64,000 nt of DNA, from positions 62,001-126,000 of the forward strand of contig CAMDDB010000004.1 in the NCBI GenBank assembly GCA_945890865.1, written 5' to 3'. Source of the stretch: Flavobacterium psychrophilum. GTDB lineage: Bacteria; Bacteroidota; Bacteroidia; Flavobacteriales; Flavobacteriaceae. A program made the translations under genes and the position numbers. The notes under the pieces were generated by a model. The model saw only the letters and a list, made by a program, of their open reading frames with translations, made no database searches and was not told where the DNA came from. Positions 26,048-35,016 of the stretch are shown one piece after another. How positions within the stretch are numbered: position 1 is the stretch's first letter; each line of letters opens with the position of its first letter.

Positions 26048-26772
26048 AGTAAAAAATCTCGCTCTTTTCTTTTGGCCACCGGCAAACCATGTCCGTTGAT
26101 CAATTCGCAATACAAGCCGTCTTTTTTATTGATGCGCACAATGTGATTAACATTTATAAGCGTCGAATTATGGATTCTAAAAAAATGATGTGGGGGAAAC
26201 AATTGCTGGTATTCTCCAATGTTTTTACTGGATACAATTTTGGTTCCGTTTTGCAAAAAAATCTCAGTGTATTTTCCATCGGCTTTGCAATATAGCACCT
26301 CTGTAAATTTTATGATTTCAATTTTGTCTATTGAAGAAACAACAAAAAAATCTTTGTTGGCTTGACTCAAAAAAGCTTGATTTTTAACCTGTTCAAAAGC
26401 AACTTCTCTTTCAATGGTGTGTTGCACCTTTATGAGTGCTGCAGTTAATTCATCATCATTAATCGGCAGCAATAGAAAATCTATTGCCTGTAATTTAAAG
26501 GCTTGATAAGCGGCCTCTTTTCTGCCCATAAAAATACATTTTGCATCCAAAAAATCATTGTTTTGAAGTGAATCAAAATGCTTCAAGTTTTCTTTTGTAG
26601 CTTTTATTAGGAGTAAATCGGGTTGGAGCTGACGAAGGTCATGTTGGCTTTCAGTAACTGATTTAGCTGCGCCAAGTAGTGAAAAAATACTTGGGTTTTT
26701 CTTACCATAGGTTTCTAATTTATGGATCAAGTCCAGATCATCGTCGATTAAAAAAGCATGGATAAGAAGCAT
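26029..26772 (-). CDS. LytTR-family response regulator with degenerate receiver
   Basis: The 247-residue protein has an N-terminal receiver-like domain and a C-terminal LytTR DNA-binding domain (VLYCKADGKYTEIFLQNG; FFRIHNSTLINVNHI). The acidic patch IDDD is present at residues 9-12, but the phospho-acceptor Asp is replaced by Lys 57 (PDLLLIKAT) and the conserved Lys before Pro is Leu 102 (FLLLPIN). The receiver therefore probably cannot be phosphorylated. No histidine kinase is adjacent. It may respond to another signal or to partner binding. Confidence 0.85.
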   Translation of the reverse strand: MLLIHAFLIDDDLDLIHKLETYGKKNPSIFSLLGAAKSVTESQHDLRQLQPDLLLIKATKENLKHFDSLQNNDFLDAKCIFMGRKEAAYQAFKLQAIDFLLLPINDDELTAALIKVQHTIEREVAFEQVKNQAFLSQANKDFFVVSSIDKIEIIKFTEVLYCKADGKYTEIFLQNGTKIVSSKNIGEYQQLFPPHHFFRIHNSTLINVNHIVRINKKDGLYCELINGHGLPVAKRKERDFLLYLREK

Positions 26773-26792
26773 AATAAGGTGTATTTATCCAA

Positions 26793-27434
26793 TTAATACC
26801 AATCGGAGTGGTACCGATTTTCACCGAGATAATAAATCAAACCAAATGAAAAATTATAAAAACCTCCCGAGGTTGGTTCGTAATCGGCGTTTACTAATTG
26901 ACCATCAAAACCATAATGTTGTTTCATGGTAAAATTATGGGTAAAATCCATTGTTAATGCAAAATCATTGGAGAGGTTAACCATTGGGGTAATACCAATT
27001 CCAACCACTCCTACTTTTTCAAAATCATTTTGTCCAATCCTATACGCAAAAGCTACTCCGGCATCAACGTGTGCATTAACCCCTACTCGATCTCTCGTCC
27101 AATACGTCAAGCCAAATTGTTTTCCTATATTATAGATTCCAGAAACACCTATTGTGCTATACGTAATTCCTAAATCGCCACCCGGATCGTTTACAAAATG
27201 ATCTAATTTATAGGAAACTTTAGCGCCAATTTTTTCATTTAACATATATCGAATGCCTACATTAAAGTGATTCATACCTGAAAAATTGGACTTATACCCT
27301 TTGTAATAGGGTTCAATAGCTCCGGTGTATCCATAACCTGTTTCTAGCGACAAATTGTTCACATTGAATTGTGAAAACAAGGACATTGAACAAAAAAACA
27401 ACAGTAATATGCTAAATTTTGGGGTATTTTTCAT
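26793..27434 (-). CDS. Outer-membrane beta-barrel protein
   Basis: The 213-residue protein has a signal peptide (MKNTPKFSILLLFFCSMSLFSQ) and alternating amphipathic strands rich in Gly and aromatic residues (HFNVGIRYMLNEKIGAKVSY; YNFSFGLIYYLG), as in small OmpA-like or porin-like 8- to 10-stranded barrels. No peptidoglycan-binding domain is attached. It is 20 bp upstream of the LytTR gene on the same strand and may be cotranscribed. Function unknown. Confidence 0.75.
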   Translation of the reverse strand: MKNTPKFSILLLFFCSMSLFSQFNVNNLSLETGYGYTGAIEPYYKGYKSNFSGMNHFNVGIRYMLNEKIGAKVSYKLDHFVNDPGGDLGITYSTIGVSGIYNIGKQFGLTYWTRDRVGVNAHVDAGVAFAYRIGQNDFEKVGVVGIGITPMVNLSNDFALTMDFTHNFTMKQHYGFDGQLVNADYEPTSGGFYNFSFGLIYYLGENRYHSDWY

Positions 27435-27593
27435 GATAAAAATTATAAGGTACGAAAGTAAAAAAAAATGTGTTTCAAACTGCTTTTTTCATGAACTATT
27501 TTATCAAAAAGTATTGGTGCTACGGAAGTGAAAAAATAGTTTGGAAGGAATACACTAGTGCTGTTTATACTAACAATGCGCTAAAAATATATT

Positions 27594-28145
27594 TTAGTCA
27601 CTGTACTTTTCAATAAATGCATCCACATCGAAACGAATGGGAAAAATAGTATAAAAGAGAATCAATACATCCATAAGAAAAGTACGATTTAAGGCATACC
27701 ATTTGTTGATTCGGACTTTATCGGGCCAAATGACGCTATCATTATAAGCCAGTGGATCCATTTGTTGTGATAAGAGTTGTTCTTCGTTTCTGTATTTCAA
27801 TGAAGCTAAACCTGTAATACCTGGTAGCAATGTTAAAATTAGGCGATCGGCCTCATCCAGGGTATCCGCATAACCGGCAATGTCGGGTCTGGGACCCACT
27901 AGGGTCATTTCGCCTTTCACTATATTGATAAGTTGTGGTAATTCGTCTAATTTGGTTTTGCGCAACAACTGACCCCAAAGGGATATATTTTGGGTGCGGG
28001 CATGCATGGTTCGTAACTTATAGATGAAAAAAGGTTTTCCAAAACGTCCAATGCGTTCTTGCTTAAAAATTCCATTAGATTGGGTATCAAGTATTGTAAT
28101 ACCATAGCATAATACTAACCCTATAACAAAAAGCAGTATACCCAT
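27594..28145 (-). CDS. Sugar transferase (small phosphoglycosyl transferase), short N-terminus
   Basis: It is expected to transfer a sugar-1-phosphate from a UDP-sugar to undecaprenyl phosphate and begin glycan assembly. The 183 residues have one membrane segment, the basic KQERIGRFGKPFFIYKLRTM motif, the catalytic Asp-Glu in TKLDELPQL and GEMTLVGPRPD. Compared with the second sugar transferase in this locus it lacks about 12 N-terminal residues (the KRxFDF part), because an in-frame stop lies seven codons upstream of the ATG. It may still be active. It is the last gene of the polysaccharide block. Confidence 0.82.
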   Translation of the reverse strand: MGILLFVIGLVLCYGITILDTQSNGIFKQERIGRFGKPFFIYKLRTMHARTQNISLWGQLLRKTKLDELPQLINIVKGEMTLVGPRPDIAGYADTLDEADRLILTLLPGITGLASLKYRNEEQLLSQQMDPLAYNDSVIWPDKVRINKWYALNRTFLMDVLILFYTIFPIRFDVDAFIEKYSD

Positions 28146-28163
28146 AGTTTGAAGCGGTACTAG

Positions 28164-30053
28164 TTATTCTTGAGGAATTTGAATAAACTCAGGCACTAAT
28201 TTGGTAAACAATTCAATCAATGCATACTTATCGTCAAAGGAACCTGTTTGTAGTTTCAACAAAAATTCATCCACCTTTTCATAACTAAAAACAGGATCCT
28301 GAGCTATTAATATCTTGGGATGATAGGTAGGTAAGGTTTTAGAACTATCTGCTAAAACTTCTTCATATAATTTTTCGCCCGGTCGCATACCCGTATATAC
28401 AATATCGATATCAGTATAGGGTTCTTTTCCGCTCAATCGGATCATTTTTTCGGCTAAATCTTTGATAAAAATGGGTTTTCCCATATCAAAAATATAAATT
28501 TCGCCCCCAGAACCCATGGTTCCAGCTTCCAAAACTAATTTACAAGCTTCGGGAATGGTCATAAAAAAACGATTGATGTCGGGGTGTGTTACCGTAATAG
28601 GGCCACCTTCTTTGATTTGTTTCTCAAATAAATTTACCACCGAGCCATTAGACCCCAAGACATTACCAAAACGTGTGGTAATCACTTGCATTTTTTTAGT
28701 TCCTTTCTGAGTATTGAAACGCGATTGAACCATTATCTCGGCAATTCGTTTGGAGGCCCCCATAATATTGGTAGGATTAACGGCTTTGTCAGTAGATATA
28801 AAAACAAATCGTTGGGTCTCATTTGCAATAGCCGCTTCTAAGATATTTTTTGTACCAAAAATATTTACCTTAACGGCTTGCATAAAATTCGATTCCAAAA
28901 CAGGCACGTGCTTATAAGCTGCTGCATGAAAAACAATCTCGGGTTGGTATTTTTGGAAAACTTGTTGAACTTCCTTTGCACTGGTCACGTCAACCAATTC
29001 AAAATGGCAGCTTACATTTGGAAATGCTTCAGAAATAGTGAGTTGAATAGAATTTAAAGGGGTTTCGGCTTGATCTACAATGACAATGCTTGTGGGATTA
29101 AACGTAGCCAATTGATTTACAATTTCGCTACCAATAGAACCTGCACCGCCAGTTACTAAAATCGTTTTATTGGTAAAAGCATTGATGACATTTGGATTAT
29201 CAATACTAATTGTTTTTCGAAACAATAACTCCTCAATTGTATATTTTTTTAACGCTTTAACTGAATTAATTGTCGGATCAAAACCACTCACTAATTTTGG
29301 GTTGTATACATTAATTTTGTAGCGTAAACAATCTTCAAGTAATTCTAATTCCTCATTTTCAGGCAAGAAGTTTTTTATTAAAACGACATGCTTAATTTTG
29401 TTGAATCTTAGTATAGAAATGATCGAATTGGCCTTAGCAATTACAGGAATTCCTAAAACTTTTTTATCATTCAAAAACTTATTTTTATCAATAAAAAAGC
29501 GAAGTTTGTATTGCGAATTATCATTTACAAACGCTTCCGCTAAAGCAATTGTTGCACTATTTACTCCAATAATAACTATATTTTCAAGAACAACAGCTTC
29601 TTCTTCACCGGTAAAATACTTAAACATCGATTTGATCAAAATTCGAAAAGAAACCAATGAAAAGAAAATAAATAAAGTGGAAAAAAACAAGGTCAAGACC
29701 ACAAAGATGTGATCACCAGTAACATAAAAATACCCCCAATCAAATATAGCTAGGGTTAGAAAAGTGGAAAAGACGGCTTTAAAAATTCGAGTAGCATCTT
29801 TAAAACTAGAATAACGAATAATTCCGGTATACGTTTTAAAAATGAAGAAATAAAAACTTAACGTAAATAGTATAATACTAAATCGGAACCAAGAAGGCAA
29901 CGTGTTATAAAAATGAACGCCAATTTCTTTAAAAATGAGAAACGAAATTATACCTATTACTAAAGAAATAGAAATATCAATAATTAAAATAAACCACGTA
30001 GGAAGAAAAGTTAATTTCTTTAAATTGACGAATCTCTTAATTTTACTCTGCAT
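28164..30053 (-). CDS. Membrane-bound UDP-GlcNAc 4,6-dehydratase (PglF/WbpM/CapD type)
   Basis: It converts UDP-GlcNAc to UDP-4-keto-6-deoxy-GlcNAc at the inner membrane. The 629 residues have four N-terminal membrane helices, a CoA-binding-like Rossmann domain, then the catalytic SDR domain with VTGGAGSIGSEI and STDKAVNPTNIMGASKR. The usual catalytic Tyr is Met, as is normal in this branch. Its product can feed the PglE-like aminotransferase at 35.4 kb or the WbpV-like reductase at 38.6 kb. It is 18 bp upstream of the sugar transferase. Confidence 0.9.
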   Translation of the reverse strand: MQSKIKRFVNLKKLTFLPTWFILIIDISISLVIGIISFLIFKEIGVHFYNTLPSWFRFSIILFTLSFYFFIFKTYTGIIRYSSFKDATRIFKAVFSTFLTLAIFDWGYFYVTGDHIFVVLTLFFSTLFIFFSLVSFRILIKSMFKYFTGEEEAVVLENIVIIGVNSATIALAEAFVNDNSQYKLRFFIDKNKFLNDKKVLGIPVIAKANSIISILRFNKIKHVVLIKNFLPENEELELLEDCLRYKINVYNPKLVSGFDPTINSVKALKKYTIEELLFRKTISIDNPNVINAFTNKTILVTGGAGSIGSEIVNQLATFNPTSIVIVDQAETPLNSIQLTISEAFPNVSCHFELVDVTSAKEVQQVFQKYQPEIVFHAAAYKHVPVLESNFMQAVKVNIFGTKNILEAAIANETQRFVFISTDKAVNPTNIMGASKRIAEIMVQSRFNTQKGTKKMQVITTRFGNVLGSNGSVVNLFEKQIKEGGPITVTHPDINRFFMTIPEACKLVLEAGTMGSGGEIYIFDMGKPIFIKDLAEKMIRLSGKEPYTDIDIVYTGMRPGEKLYEEVLADSSKTLPTYHPKILIAQDPVFSYEKVDEFLLKLQTGSFDDKYALIELFTKLVPEFIQIPQE

Positions 30054-30170
30054 TTTTTTTGCGATTTAGGGTAGTCAAAACTAAACAATTTTTTTATATT
30101 TAGCGACATATTCCTGGTTTTTTTAGGTCAACTTTGTACGAATTCCCTCAAGATAGTTGCAGTTTAATTG

Positions 30171-30178
30171 TATCTTTG
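30171..30178 (+). promoter_or_regulatory. Promoter -7 element of the DUF3575-like gene
   Basis: TATCTTTG is an exact TAnnTTTG match 12 bp before the ATG at 30191, typical of short flavobacterial leaders. Confidence 0.5.
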
Positions 30179-30190
30179 ACCAAAAATTTT

Positions 30191-30742
30191 ATGAAACGTT
30201 TAATCGCCTTGATTGTTATTGGCCTAAGTGGGGCCGTCCAAAGTCAAAATCGTGTGAATATTAATGCGGCAACTACCCTAGTGGGATTTCCTTCTCTGGG
30301 CTATGAAAAACCCTTGAATGCCCATTTTAGTTTTCATATCGATGCTATTGGCTCTGCTTTCAATAGCTACAATGATATGCCGTTTCGTTTTTTAATCATC
30401 ACCCCAGAGGTACGCTACTATCCCAATACCGCACATCGTGGCTTTTACATGGGTGGACACGTGGGAGGAAGTACTTTCAAGTTGCAAAAATATGGCTATG
30501 AAAACACCACACTCTACCAAAAAGGGTTCAACTACATGATGGGTGCTAGCATTGGTTACGTTTATTTTATTTCTGAAAAAATAGCTCTAGAAGCATTTGT
30601 TGGAGGCGGTTCTGTTCAAAGTTTTTACAAAGGCTATGACACCACTACTGGCGAGCGCTATGAAGATGCTAAAAAATTCAATAAAAGCGGCGAATGGTTG
30701 CCGTATCGCGGTGGAATATCCGTGGTTTTTCAACTTCAGTAG
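30191..30742 (+). CDS. DUF3575-like outer-membrane protein
   Basis: The ATG at 30191 (MKRLIALIVIGLSGAVQSQ) gives a signal peptide and 183 residues; an upstream in-frame start would precede the promoter. The mature protein has beta-barrel-like strands (VNINAATTLVGFPSLGYE; FRFLIITPEVRYYP; GFYMGGHVGGSTFKL) and resembles DUF3575. It is the only plus-strand gene between 26 and 64 kb, interrupting the glycan locus. Function unknown. Confidence 0.75.
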   Translation: MKRLIALIVIGLSGAVQSQNRVNINAATTLVGFPSLGYEKPLNAHFSFHIDAIGSAFNSYNDMPFRFLIITPEVRYYPNTAHRGFYMGGHVGGSTFKLQKYGYENTTLYQKGFNYMMGASIGYVYFISEKIALEAFVGGGSVQSFYKGYDTTTGERYEDAKKFNKSGEWLPYRGGISVVFQLQ

Positions 30743-30897
30743 CGTGGTTCGTGATGCGTTGCTCTTGGTTATCATTTTTCAGTTCTCTGTTCACGACTAA
30801 TTGCCTTTTCACTTATCCCTTTTTACTTTTTACTTATCTCTCATTGAATTTAGCTCCGCCTCGGGTCGAGTCACGCTTCCCGCTTCTCAAAACAACG
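30743..30897. repeat. Intergenic word-repeat spacer with GC-rich mini-element
   Basis: No gene is present. The region has short tandem words (ctttttacttttt, gttcacg-type) and one short copy of the GC-rich mini-element at 30850-30868 (TTAGCTCCGCCTCGGGTCG). It lies between the DUF3575-like gene and the terminator of the rfb genes. Confidence 0.55.
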
Positions 30898-30926
30898 CAT
30901 AAAAAAAAGGAGTACAAAACTCCTTT
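30898..30926 (-). terminator. Intrinsic terminator of the rfbA transcript
   Basis: On the minus strand AAAGGAGT and ACTCCTTT form an 8-bp stem with a 5-nt loop, followed by eight T residues, 25 bp after the rfbA stop. Confidence 0.85.
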
Positions 30927-30951
30927 CTTATTATTATAGGCGAACTAAATA

Positions 30952-31812
30952 TTACTTCACTAACGATTTCAGATAGGCCCCATAGCCCGATTTTTCCAAA
31001 ATTGTAGCTTGTTCTAGCAATTGGGCTTTGGTTATAAATCCTTTGCGCCATGCGATTTCTTCAATACAACCAATTTTTAATCCTTGTCGTTCTTCGATGA
31101 CTTGCACAAATTGTCCGGCTTGCATCAAACTGTTAAACGTTCCGGTATCGAGCCAAGCTGTACCTCGATTCAATACACCCACTTTTAAATTGCCTTGGCT
31201 CAAATATACTTTATTTACATCGGTAATTTCATATTCGCCACGTGCCGAAGGCTGGATGTTTTTTGCAATGTTGACTACTGAATTATCATAAAAATACAAA
31301 CCCGGTACGGCATAATTGGATTTGGGTGTTATTGGCTTTTCTTCAATAGAAACCGCATTGAGCTGATCGTCAAATTCTACAACACCATAACGCTCAGGAT
31401 CGGAAACATGGTAAGCAAACACTACGCCCCCTTCCGGGTTTTGGTTGGACACCAACAACTCTTGCAAATTCGTTCCAAAAAATATGTTATCGCCTAAAAT
31501 TAACGCCACCGAATCGTCTCCAATAAATTCTTCGCCAATTACAAAAGCTTGCGCCAATCCATTAGGCACGGCTTGCTCAGCATAGGAAAAAGTACAACCA
31601 ATGTTGCTACCATCTCCCAATAATCGTTGAAAATGAGGCAAATCATGAGGGGTCGATATGATCAATATTTCTTGAATCCCTGCCATCATCAATACCGATA
31701 AGGGATAATAAATCATGGGTTTGTCATACACCGGCATCAATTGTTTGCTTACTGCTAGGGTAAGAGGGTGTAATCTTGTCCCGGATCCACCGGCTAATAT
31801 AATTCCTTTCAT
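30952..31812 (-). CDS. rfbA: Glucose-1-phosphate thymidylyltransferase
   Basis: It makes dTDP-glucose from dTTP and glucose-1-phosphate, the first step to dTDP-L-rhamnose. The 286-residue protein starts [18 protein letters not shown], the nucleotidyltransferase signature, and has the catalytic region [11 protein letters not shown] and [20 protein letters not shown]. It is the last of the rfbC-D-B-A series on this strand, 21 bp after rfbB, and ends in a clear terminator. Confidence 0.96.
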   Translation of the reverse strand: MKGIILAGGSGTRLHPLTLAVSKQLMPVYDKPMIYYPLSVLMMAGIQEILIISTPHDLPHFQRLLGDGSNIGCTFSYAEQAVPNGLAQAFVIGEEFIGDDSVALILGDNIFFGTNLQELLVSNQNPEGGVVFAYHVSDPERYGVVEFDDQLNAVSIEEKPITPKSNYAVPGLYFYDNSVVNIAKNIQPSARGEYEITDVNKVYLSQGNLKVGVLNRGTAWLDTGTFNSLMQAGQFVQVIEERQGLKIGCIEEIAWRKGFITKAQLLEQATILEKSGYGAYLKSLVK

Positions 31813-31833
31813 GTGTTGTAAGTTTACGAATTA

Positions 31834-32883
31834 TTAATTAGAATACTGCTTTTCATAATAGGTTGCGTAGGCGCCCGAAGTCACGTTATCCAACCATTGC
31901 TGGTTGTCTAAATACCAATTGACGGTACGTTCCAGGCCTTGTTCAAACGTTACGGAGGGCTTCCATCCCAATTCGGTATTGATTTTTGTAGCATCAATCG
32001 CATAACGTAAATCGTGACCGGGACGGTCTTTAACATAGGTAATCAATTGCGCAGAAGTTCCGGCTGGACGACCTAATTTTTCGTCCATAATCTGACACAA
32101 TAATTTCACTAAATCAATGTTTTGCCATTCGTTAAATCCGCCGATGTTATAGGTGTCGTGATTTTTTCCTTCATGAAAAACCAAATCAATGGCTACGGCA
32201 TGGTCTTCTACAAACAACCAATCACGCGTATACTTTCCGTCGCCATAAACGGGTAACGGTTTATTTTGAATAATGTTATTGATAAACAACGGAATCAACT
32301 TTTCTGGAAAATGAAAAGGGCCGTAATTGTTAGAACAATTCGTAATCACATAAGGCAACCCATAGGTCTCACCATAGGCTCTTACGAAGTGATCCGAACT
32401 GGCTTTTGAAGCTGAATAAGGCGAATTGGGATCATAGGCCGTAGTTTCGGTAAACAACCCTTCGGCACCCAAACTTCCATATACCTCATCGGTACTGATG
32501 TGGTAAAAACGTTTCCCTTCCGAATGATTTTTCCAAATCGTTTTAGCGGCATTCAGCAAATTCATAGTACCCATCACATTGGTTTTTACAAACGCCAACG
32601 GATCGGTAATCGAACGATCCACATGTGATTCGGCAGCCAAATGCAAAACGCCTTCAAATTGGTGTTCCGCAAATAAGGCGTCGATAAATGGTGCATCGAC
32701 AATATCGCCTTTTACAAAGGTGTAATTCGGTGCATTTTCAATATCAGCAATGTTTTCTAAATTCCCGGCATAGGTCAAGGCATCCAAGTTATAAATGTGG
32801 TAATTAGGGTACTGATTTACAAATCGTCTCACTACATGAGACCCGATAAATCCGGCGCCACCGGTGATGAGTATTTTTTTCAT
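31834..32883 (-). CDS. rfbB: dTDP-glucose 4,6-dehydratase
   Basis: It converts dTDP-glucose to dTDP-4-keto-6-deoxyglucose. The 349 residues show NAD-binding GGAGFIGSHVVRR, the catalytic STDEVYGSLG segment (Thr-Asp-Glu) and YSASKASSDHFVRAYG (YxxxK). Length and motifs are canonical. It sits between rfbD and rfbA. The spacer before it (32884-32908) holds the start of a small word repeat (cgaattaacg twice). Confidence 0.96.
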   Translation of the reverse strand: MKKILITGGAGFIGSHVVRRFVNQYPNYHIYNLDALTYAGNLENIADIENAPNYTFVKGDIVDAPFIDALFAEHQFEGVLHLAAESHVDRSITDPLAFVKTNVMGTMNLLNAAKTIWKNHSEGKRFYHISTDEVYGSLGAEGLFTETTAYDPNSPYSASKASSDHFVRAYGETYGLPYVITNCSNNYGPFHFPEKLIPLFINNIIQNKPLPVYGDGKYTRDWLFVEDHAVAIDLVFHEGKNHDTYNIGGFNEWQNIDLVKLLCQIMDEKLGRPAGTSAQLITYVKDRPGHDLRYAIDATKINTELGWKPSVTFEQGLERTVNWYLDNQQWLDNVTSGAYATYYEKQYSN

Positions 32884-32908
32884 TTTTATTTTACAAATTT
32901 TTTTAATT

Positions 32909-33772
32909 TCACGAATTAACGCGAATTAACGCCATACATTTTTCCAAACTCTCACGATATTCTGGCACTGCCACGGCAAAGGTAGTTGCAATTTTTGATT
33001 TGTCCAATAAGGAATATTTTGGTCTGCGAGCAGGTGTGGGATACTCGGCACTCGGAATGCCGGTTATTTGGCAATCAAACCCTCCTATTTCTTGAATGGC
33101 TTGAGCAAATTCATACCAACTAATTTCTCCTTCATTGGAATAATGATAAATCCCGGCTTGCCAATTCGGATGTATAATAATCGTTACTATAGCTTCCGCC
33201 AAATCGGCGGCATAGGTTGGACTTCCTATTTGATCGTTCACGACATTCAAGCGATCCCGTTCCACCATCAATTTACACATGGTTTTGACAAAATTGGCAC
33301 CAAAAGACGAATATACCCAAGAGGTTCGGATGATGATTGCCATCGGATTTTCTCGCAAACAAGCCAATTCCCCTGCTAATTTGGTTTGCCCGTAGATATT
33401 TATCGGTCCAGTGAGTGCCTCTTCGGATAAGGCAGTATTCGAGTTCCCATCAAAAACATAATCGGTTGAAATGTGTAGGAATTGACAGCTATTAGAATGA
33501 CTCCATTGCGCTAAAACCGCCACCGCTTGATGGTTCAAAATATCCGCCAATTCGGTTTCTGTTTCTGCTTTATCGACAGCCGTATAAGCGGCACAATTGA
33601 TGATGATTTGGGGTTGTATTTCGTCCAATACTTGGGAAATGACCTTCAAATTACTTAAATCCAAAACCGAACGATCGGCAAACACCCAATCCAATTGCGA
33701 ATAGCGAGGTGCCAATACCTTTAATTCACTTCCTAATTGGCCTGTTGCGCCTGTTACTAGTATTTTTTTCAT
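32909..33772 (-). CDS. rfbD: dTDP-4-dehydrorhamnose reductase
   Basis: It performs the final NADPH-dependent reduction to dTDP-L-rhamnose. The 287 residues have the Rossmann motif GATGQLGSEL, HISTDYVFDG, and the catalytic YGQTKLAGE (YxxxK), then RTSWVYSSFG and ARRPKYSLLD. The set rfbA, B, C, D is complete in this window. The gene is separated from rfbC by a long repeat-filled spacer, unlike the tight rfbDBA part. Confidence 0.95.
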   Translation of the reverse strand: MKKILVTGATGQLGSELKVLAPRYSQLDWVFADRSVLDLSNLKVISQVLDEIQPQIIINCAAYTAVDKAETETELADILNHQAVAVLAQWSHSNSCQFLHISTDYVFDGNSNTALSEEALTGPINIYGQTKLAGELACLRENPMAIIIRTSWVYSSFGANFVKTMCKLMVERDRLNVVNDQIGSPTYAADLAEAIVTIIIHPNWQAGIYHYSNEGEISWYEFAQAIQEIGGFDCQITGIPSAEYPTPARRPKYSLLDKSKIATTFAVAVPEYRESLEKCMALIRVNS

Positions 33773-33833
33773 TTTTTACAAATTGCTCTAATTACACGAA
33801 TTAAAACGAATTAACTCCATACATTGCTCCTTT

Positions 33834-33857
33834 TTGCTTCGCCTCGGGTCGTTGTTC
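33834..33857 (+). repeat. GC-rich mini-element, short form
   Basis: TTGCTTCGCCTCGGGTCG followed by TTGTTC is a truncated copy of the mini-element found seven times in intergenic DNA of this locus. It lies upstream of the rfbD start. The adjoining 33780-33815 stretch has the words ACACGAATTAAAACGAATTAA. Confidence 0.55.
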
Positions 33858-33970
33858 CTTGTTCCTTGTTCAAAATTTACTTAAATTATTTCAATGTTGA
33901 ATAACGAATTTTGAATGTTCAAATAGGCTAATTGTACTATTTTTAATCTATAAGCTGATCGAAGTTTTAT

Positions 33971-34156
33971 CTTTTTACTTTTTTCCCTTGATGGTAAAAA
34001 GTAACAAAAAAGATCAAGCCTGAATCATTTCATCTTGAAAACTACCTCGAAAAGAGGTCCGCAATGCGAGTCGCTCGTCATGCTTCCTCGTCTATGAGCA
34101 TTGCTCCTGTACTTTTCTTCGTTGTTTTACTACGACGATCTGATTAGGGCGGGGTT
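33971..34156 (+). repeat. Intergenic long repeat, copy A
   Basis: This 186-bp element begins CTTTTTACTTTTTTCCC and ends GATTAGGGCGGGGTT. It contains a 9-bp inverted repeat (TTACTTTTT at 33975-33983 with AAAAAGTAA at 33996-34004) and a small hairpin ACCTC-GAAAA-GAGGT at 34044-34058. It lies between rfbC and rfbD, holds no gene, and has close direct-repeat copies at 35.1, 36.7 and 62.3 kb. It lacks the 34-bp GC-rich insertion found in copies B and D. The left flank (33925-33970) is also shared with copy B. Confidence 0.85.
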
Positions 34157-34160
34157 AAAA

Positions 34161-34240
34161 GTTCGTTGTTCCTTGTTCGTTGTTCTAAATTTATTTAACT
34201 AACTTTAATATTGAATAACGAATGTTGAATTTTGAATGTT
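34161..34240 (+). repeat. Tandem heptamer arrays beside copy A
   Basis: GTTCGTT, GTTCCTT, GTTCGTT, GTTC (34161-34185) form one 7-bp-period array. GAATAAC, GAATGTT, GAATTTT, GAATGTT (34213-34240) form another, with an AT-rich link between. The same two arrays in the same order flank copies B and C. Confidence 0.75.
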
Positions 34241-34243
34241 CAA

Positions 34244-34307
34244 ATTGCCTCATTGACACATTGCCTCATTGACACATTGACACATTGACACATTGTCTAA
34301 TTGCCTA
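34244..34307 (-). repeat. Octamer array, eight units, at the rfbC stop codon
   Basis: Eight contiguous 8-mers (plus strand ATTGCCTC, ATTGACAC, ATTGCCTC, ATTGACAC x3, ATTGTCTA, ATTGCCTA) run into the rfbC stop. In rfbC coding orientation they read KWGNCAAT. It is the longest such array in the window. Confidence 0.8.
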
Positions 34308-34308
34308 A

Positions 34309-34857
34309 TTAAAACCCACTATTACAATCCGAAAAATTTGGCAACTCCAAATCCTTATCCGAAACAATAGCTGTAGTCAAATCGATGCCCCAGTCAATAT
34401 TCAACGCAGGATCATCAAAACGGATGCCGCCTTCACTGGCTTTGTTATAGAATTGATCGCATTTATAGAATACGATAGCCGTTTCACTCAACACCGAAAA
34501 ACCGTGAGCAAATCCATGCGGAATCAACAATTGTTTTTTGTTCTCAGCCGATAACTTAATTGCAAAATGTTGCCCATAAGTTGGAGAGTTCTTTCGTACA
34601 TCTACTGCTACATCCATAATTTCACCTTGCAGCACACGTACCAATTTGGTTTGTGCAAACGGCGGATTTTGATAATGCAAGCCTCTTAAAGTACCTCGTT
34701 TGGAAAACGATTGATTGTCTTGCACAAAATTGATGTGTATTCCTTCTGCAACTAATGCATTCTGATTGTAAGCCTCAAAAAAATACCCGCGCGCATCTTC
34801 AAATACGGTAGGATTGATGATTACTAAATCTTGTATGGGTGTGGTTTCTATTGTCAT
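34309..34857 (-). CDS. rfbC: dTDP-4-dehydrorhamnose 3,5-epimerase
   Basis: It epimerises C3 and C5 of dTDP-4-keto-6-deoxyglucose in rhamnose synthesis. The ATG at 34857 (MTIETTPIQDLVIINPTVF) gives 182 residues; the longer frame runs into repeat sequence and is rejected. Motifs: RGLHYQNPP with the catalytic His, DVAVDVRKNSPTYGQ, IPHGFAHGFSVLS and FYKCDQFY. The gene is bracketed by direct repeats A and B, as if it were an exchangeable single-gene cassette. Confidence 0.95.
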   Translation of the reverse strand: MTIETTPIQDLVIINPTVFEDARGYFFEAYNQNALVAEGIHINFVQDNQSFSKRGTLRGLHYQNPPFAQTKLVRVLQGEIMDVAVDVRKNSPTYGQHFAIKLSAENKKQLLIPHGFAHGFSVLSETAIVFYKCDQFYNKASEGGIRFDDPALNIDWGIDLTTAIVSDKDLELPNFSDCNSGF

Positions 34858-35016
34858 TGTGAGTAGTTGTCTGATGTTGGTTTTTCGTTGTTCGTTGTTC
34901 AAAATTTATTTAAATAATTTCAATTTGAATAACGAATGTTGCATTTTTGAATGTTCAAATAGGCTAATTGACTAATTGTACTATTTTTAATCTATAAGCT
35001 GATCGAAGTTTTATCT

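Noticed and set aside
33971..34156. Long repeat as an insertion sequence or MITE with transposase
   Set aside because: No open frame, no clear terminal inverted repeats at the ends and no obvious target-site duplication; a non-coding intergenic repeat is the safer description.
34244..34307. Octamer array as a CRISPR
   Set aside because: Units are 8 bp, contiguous and without unique spacers; there is no cas gene.
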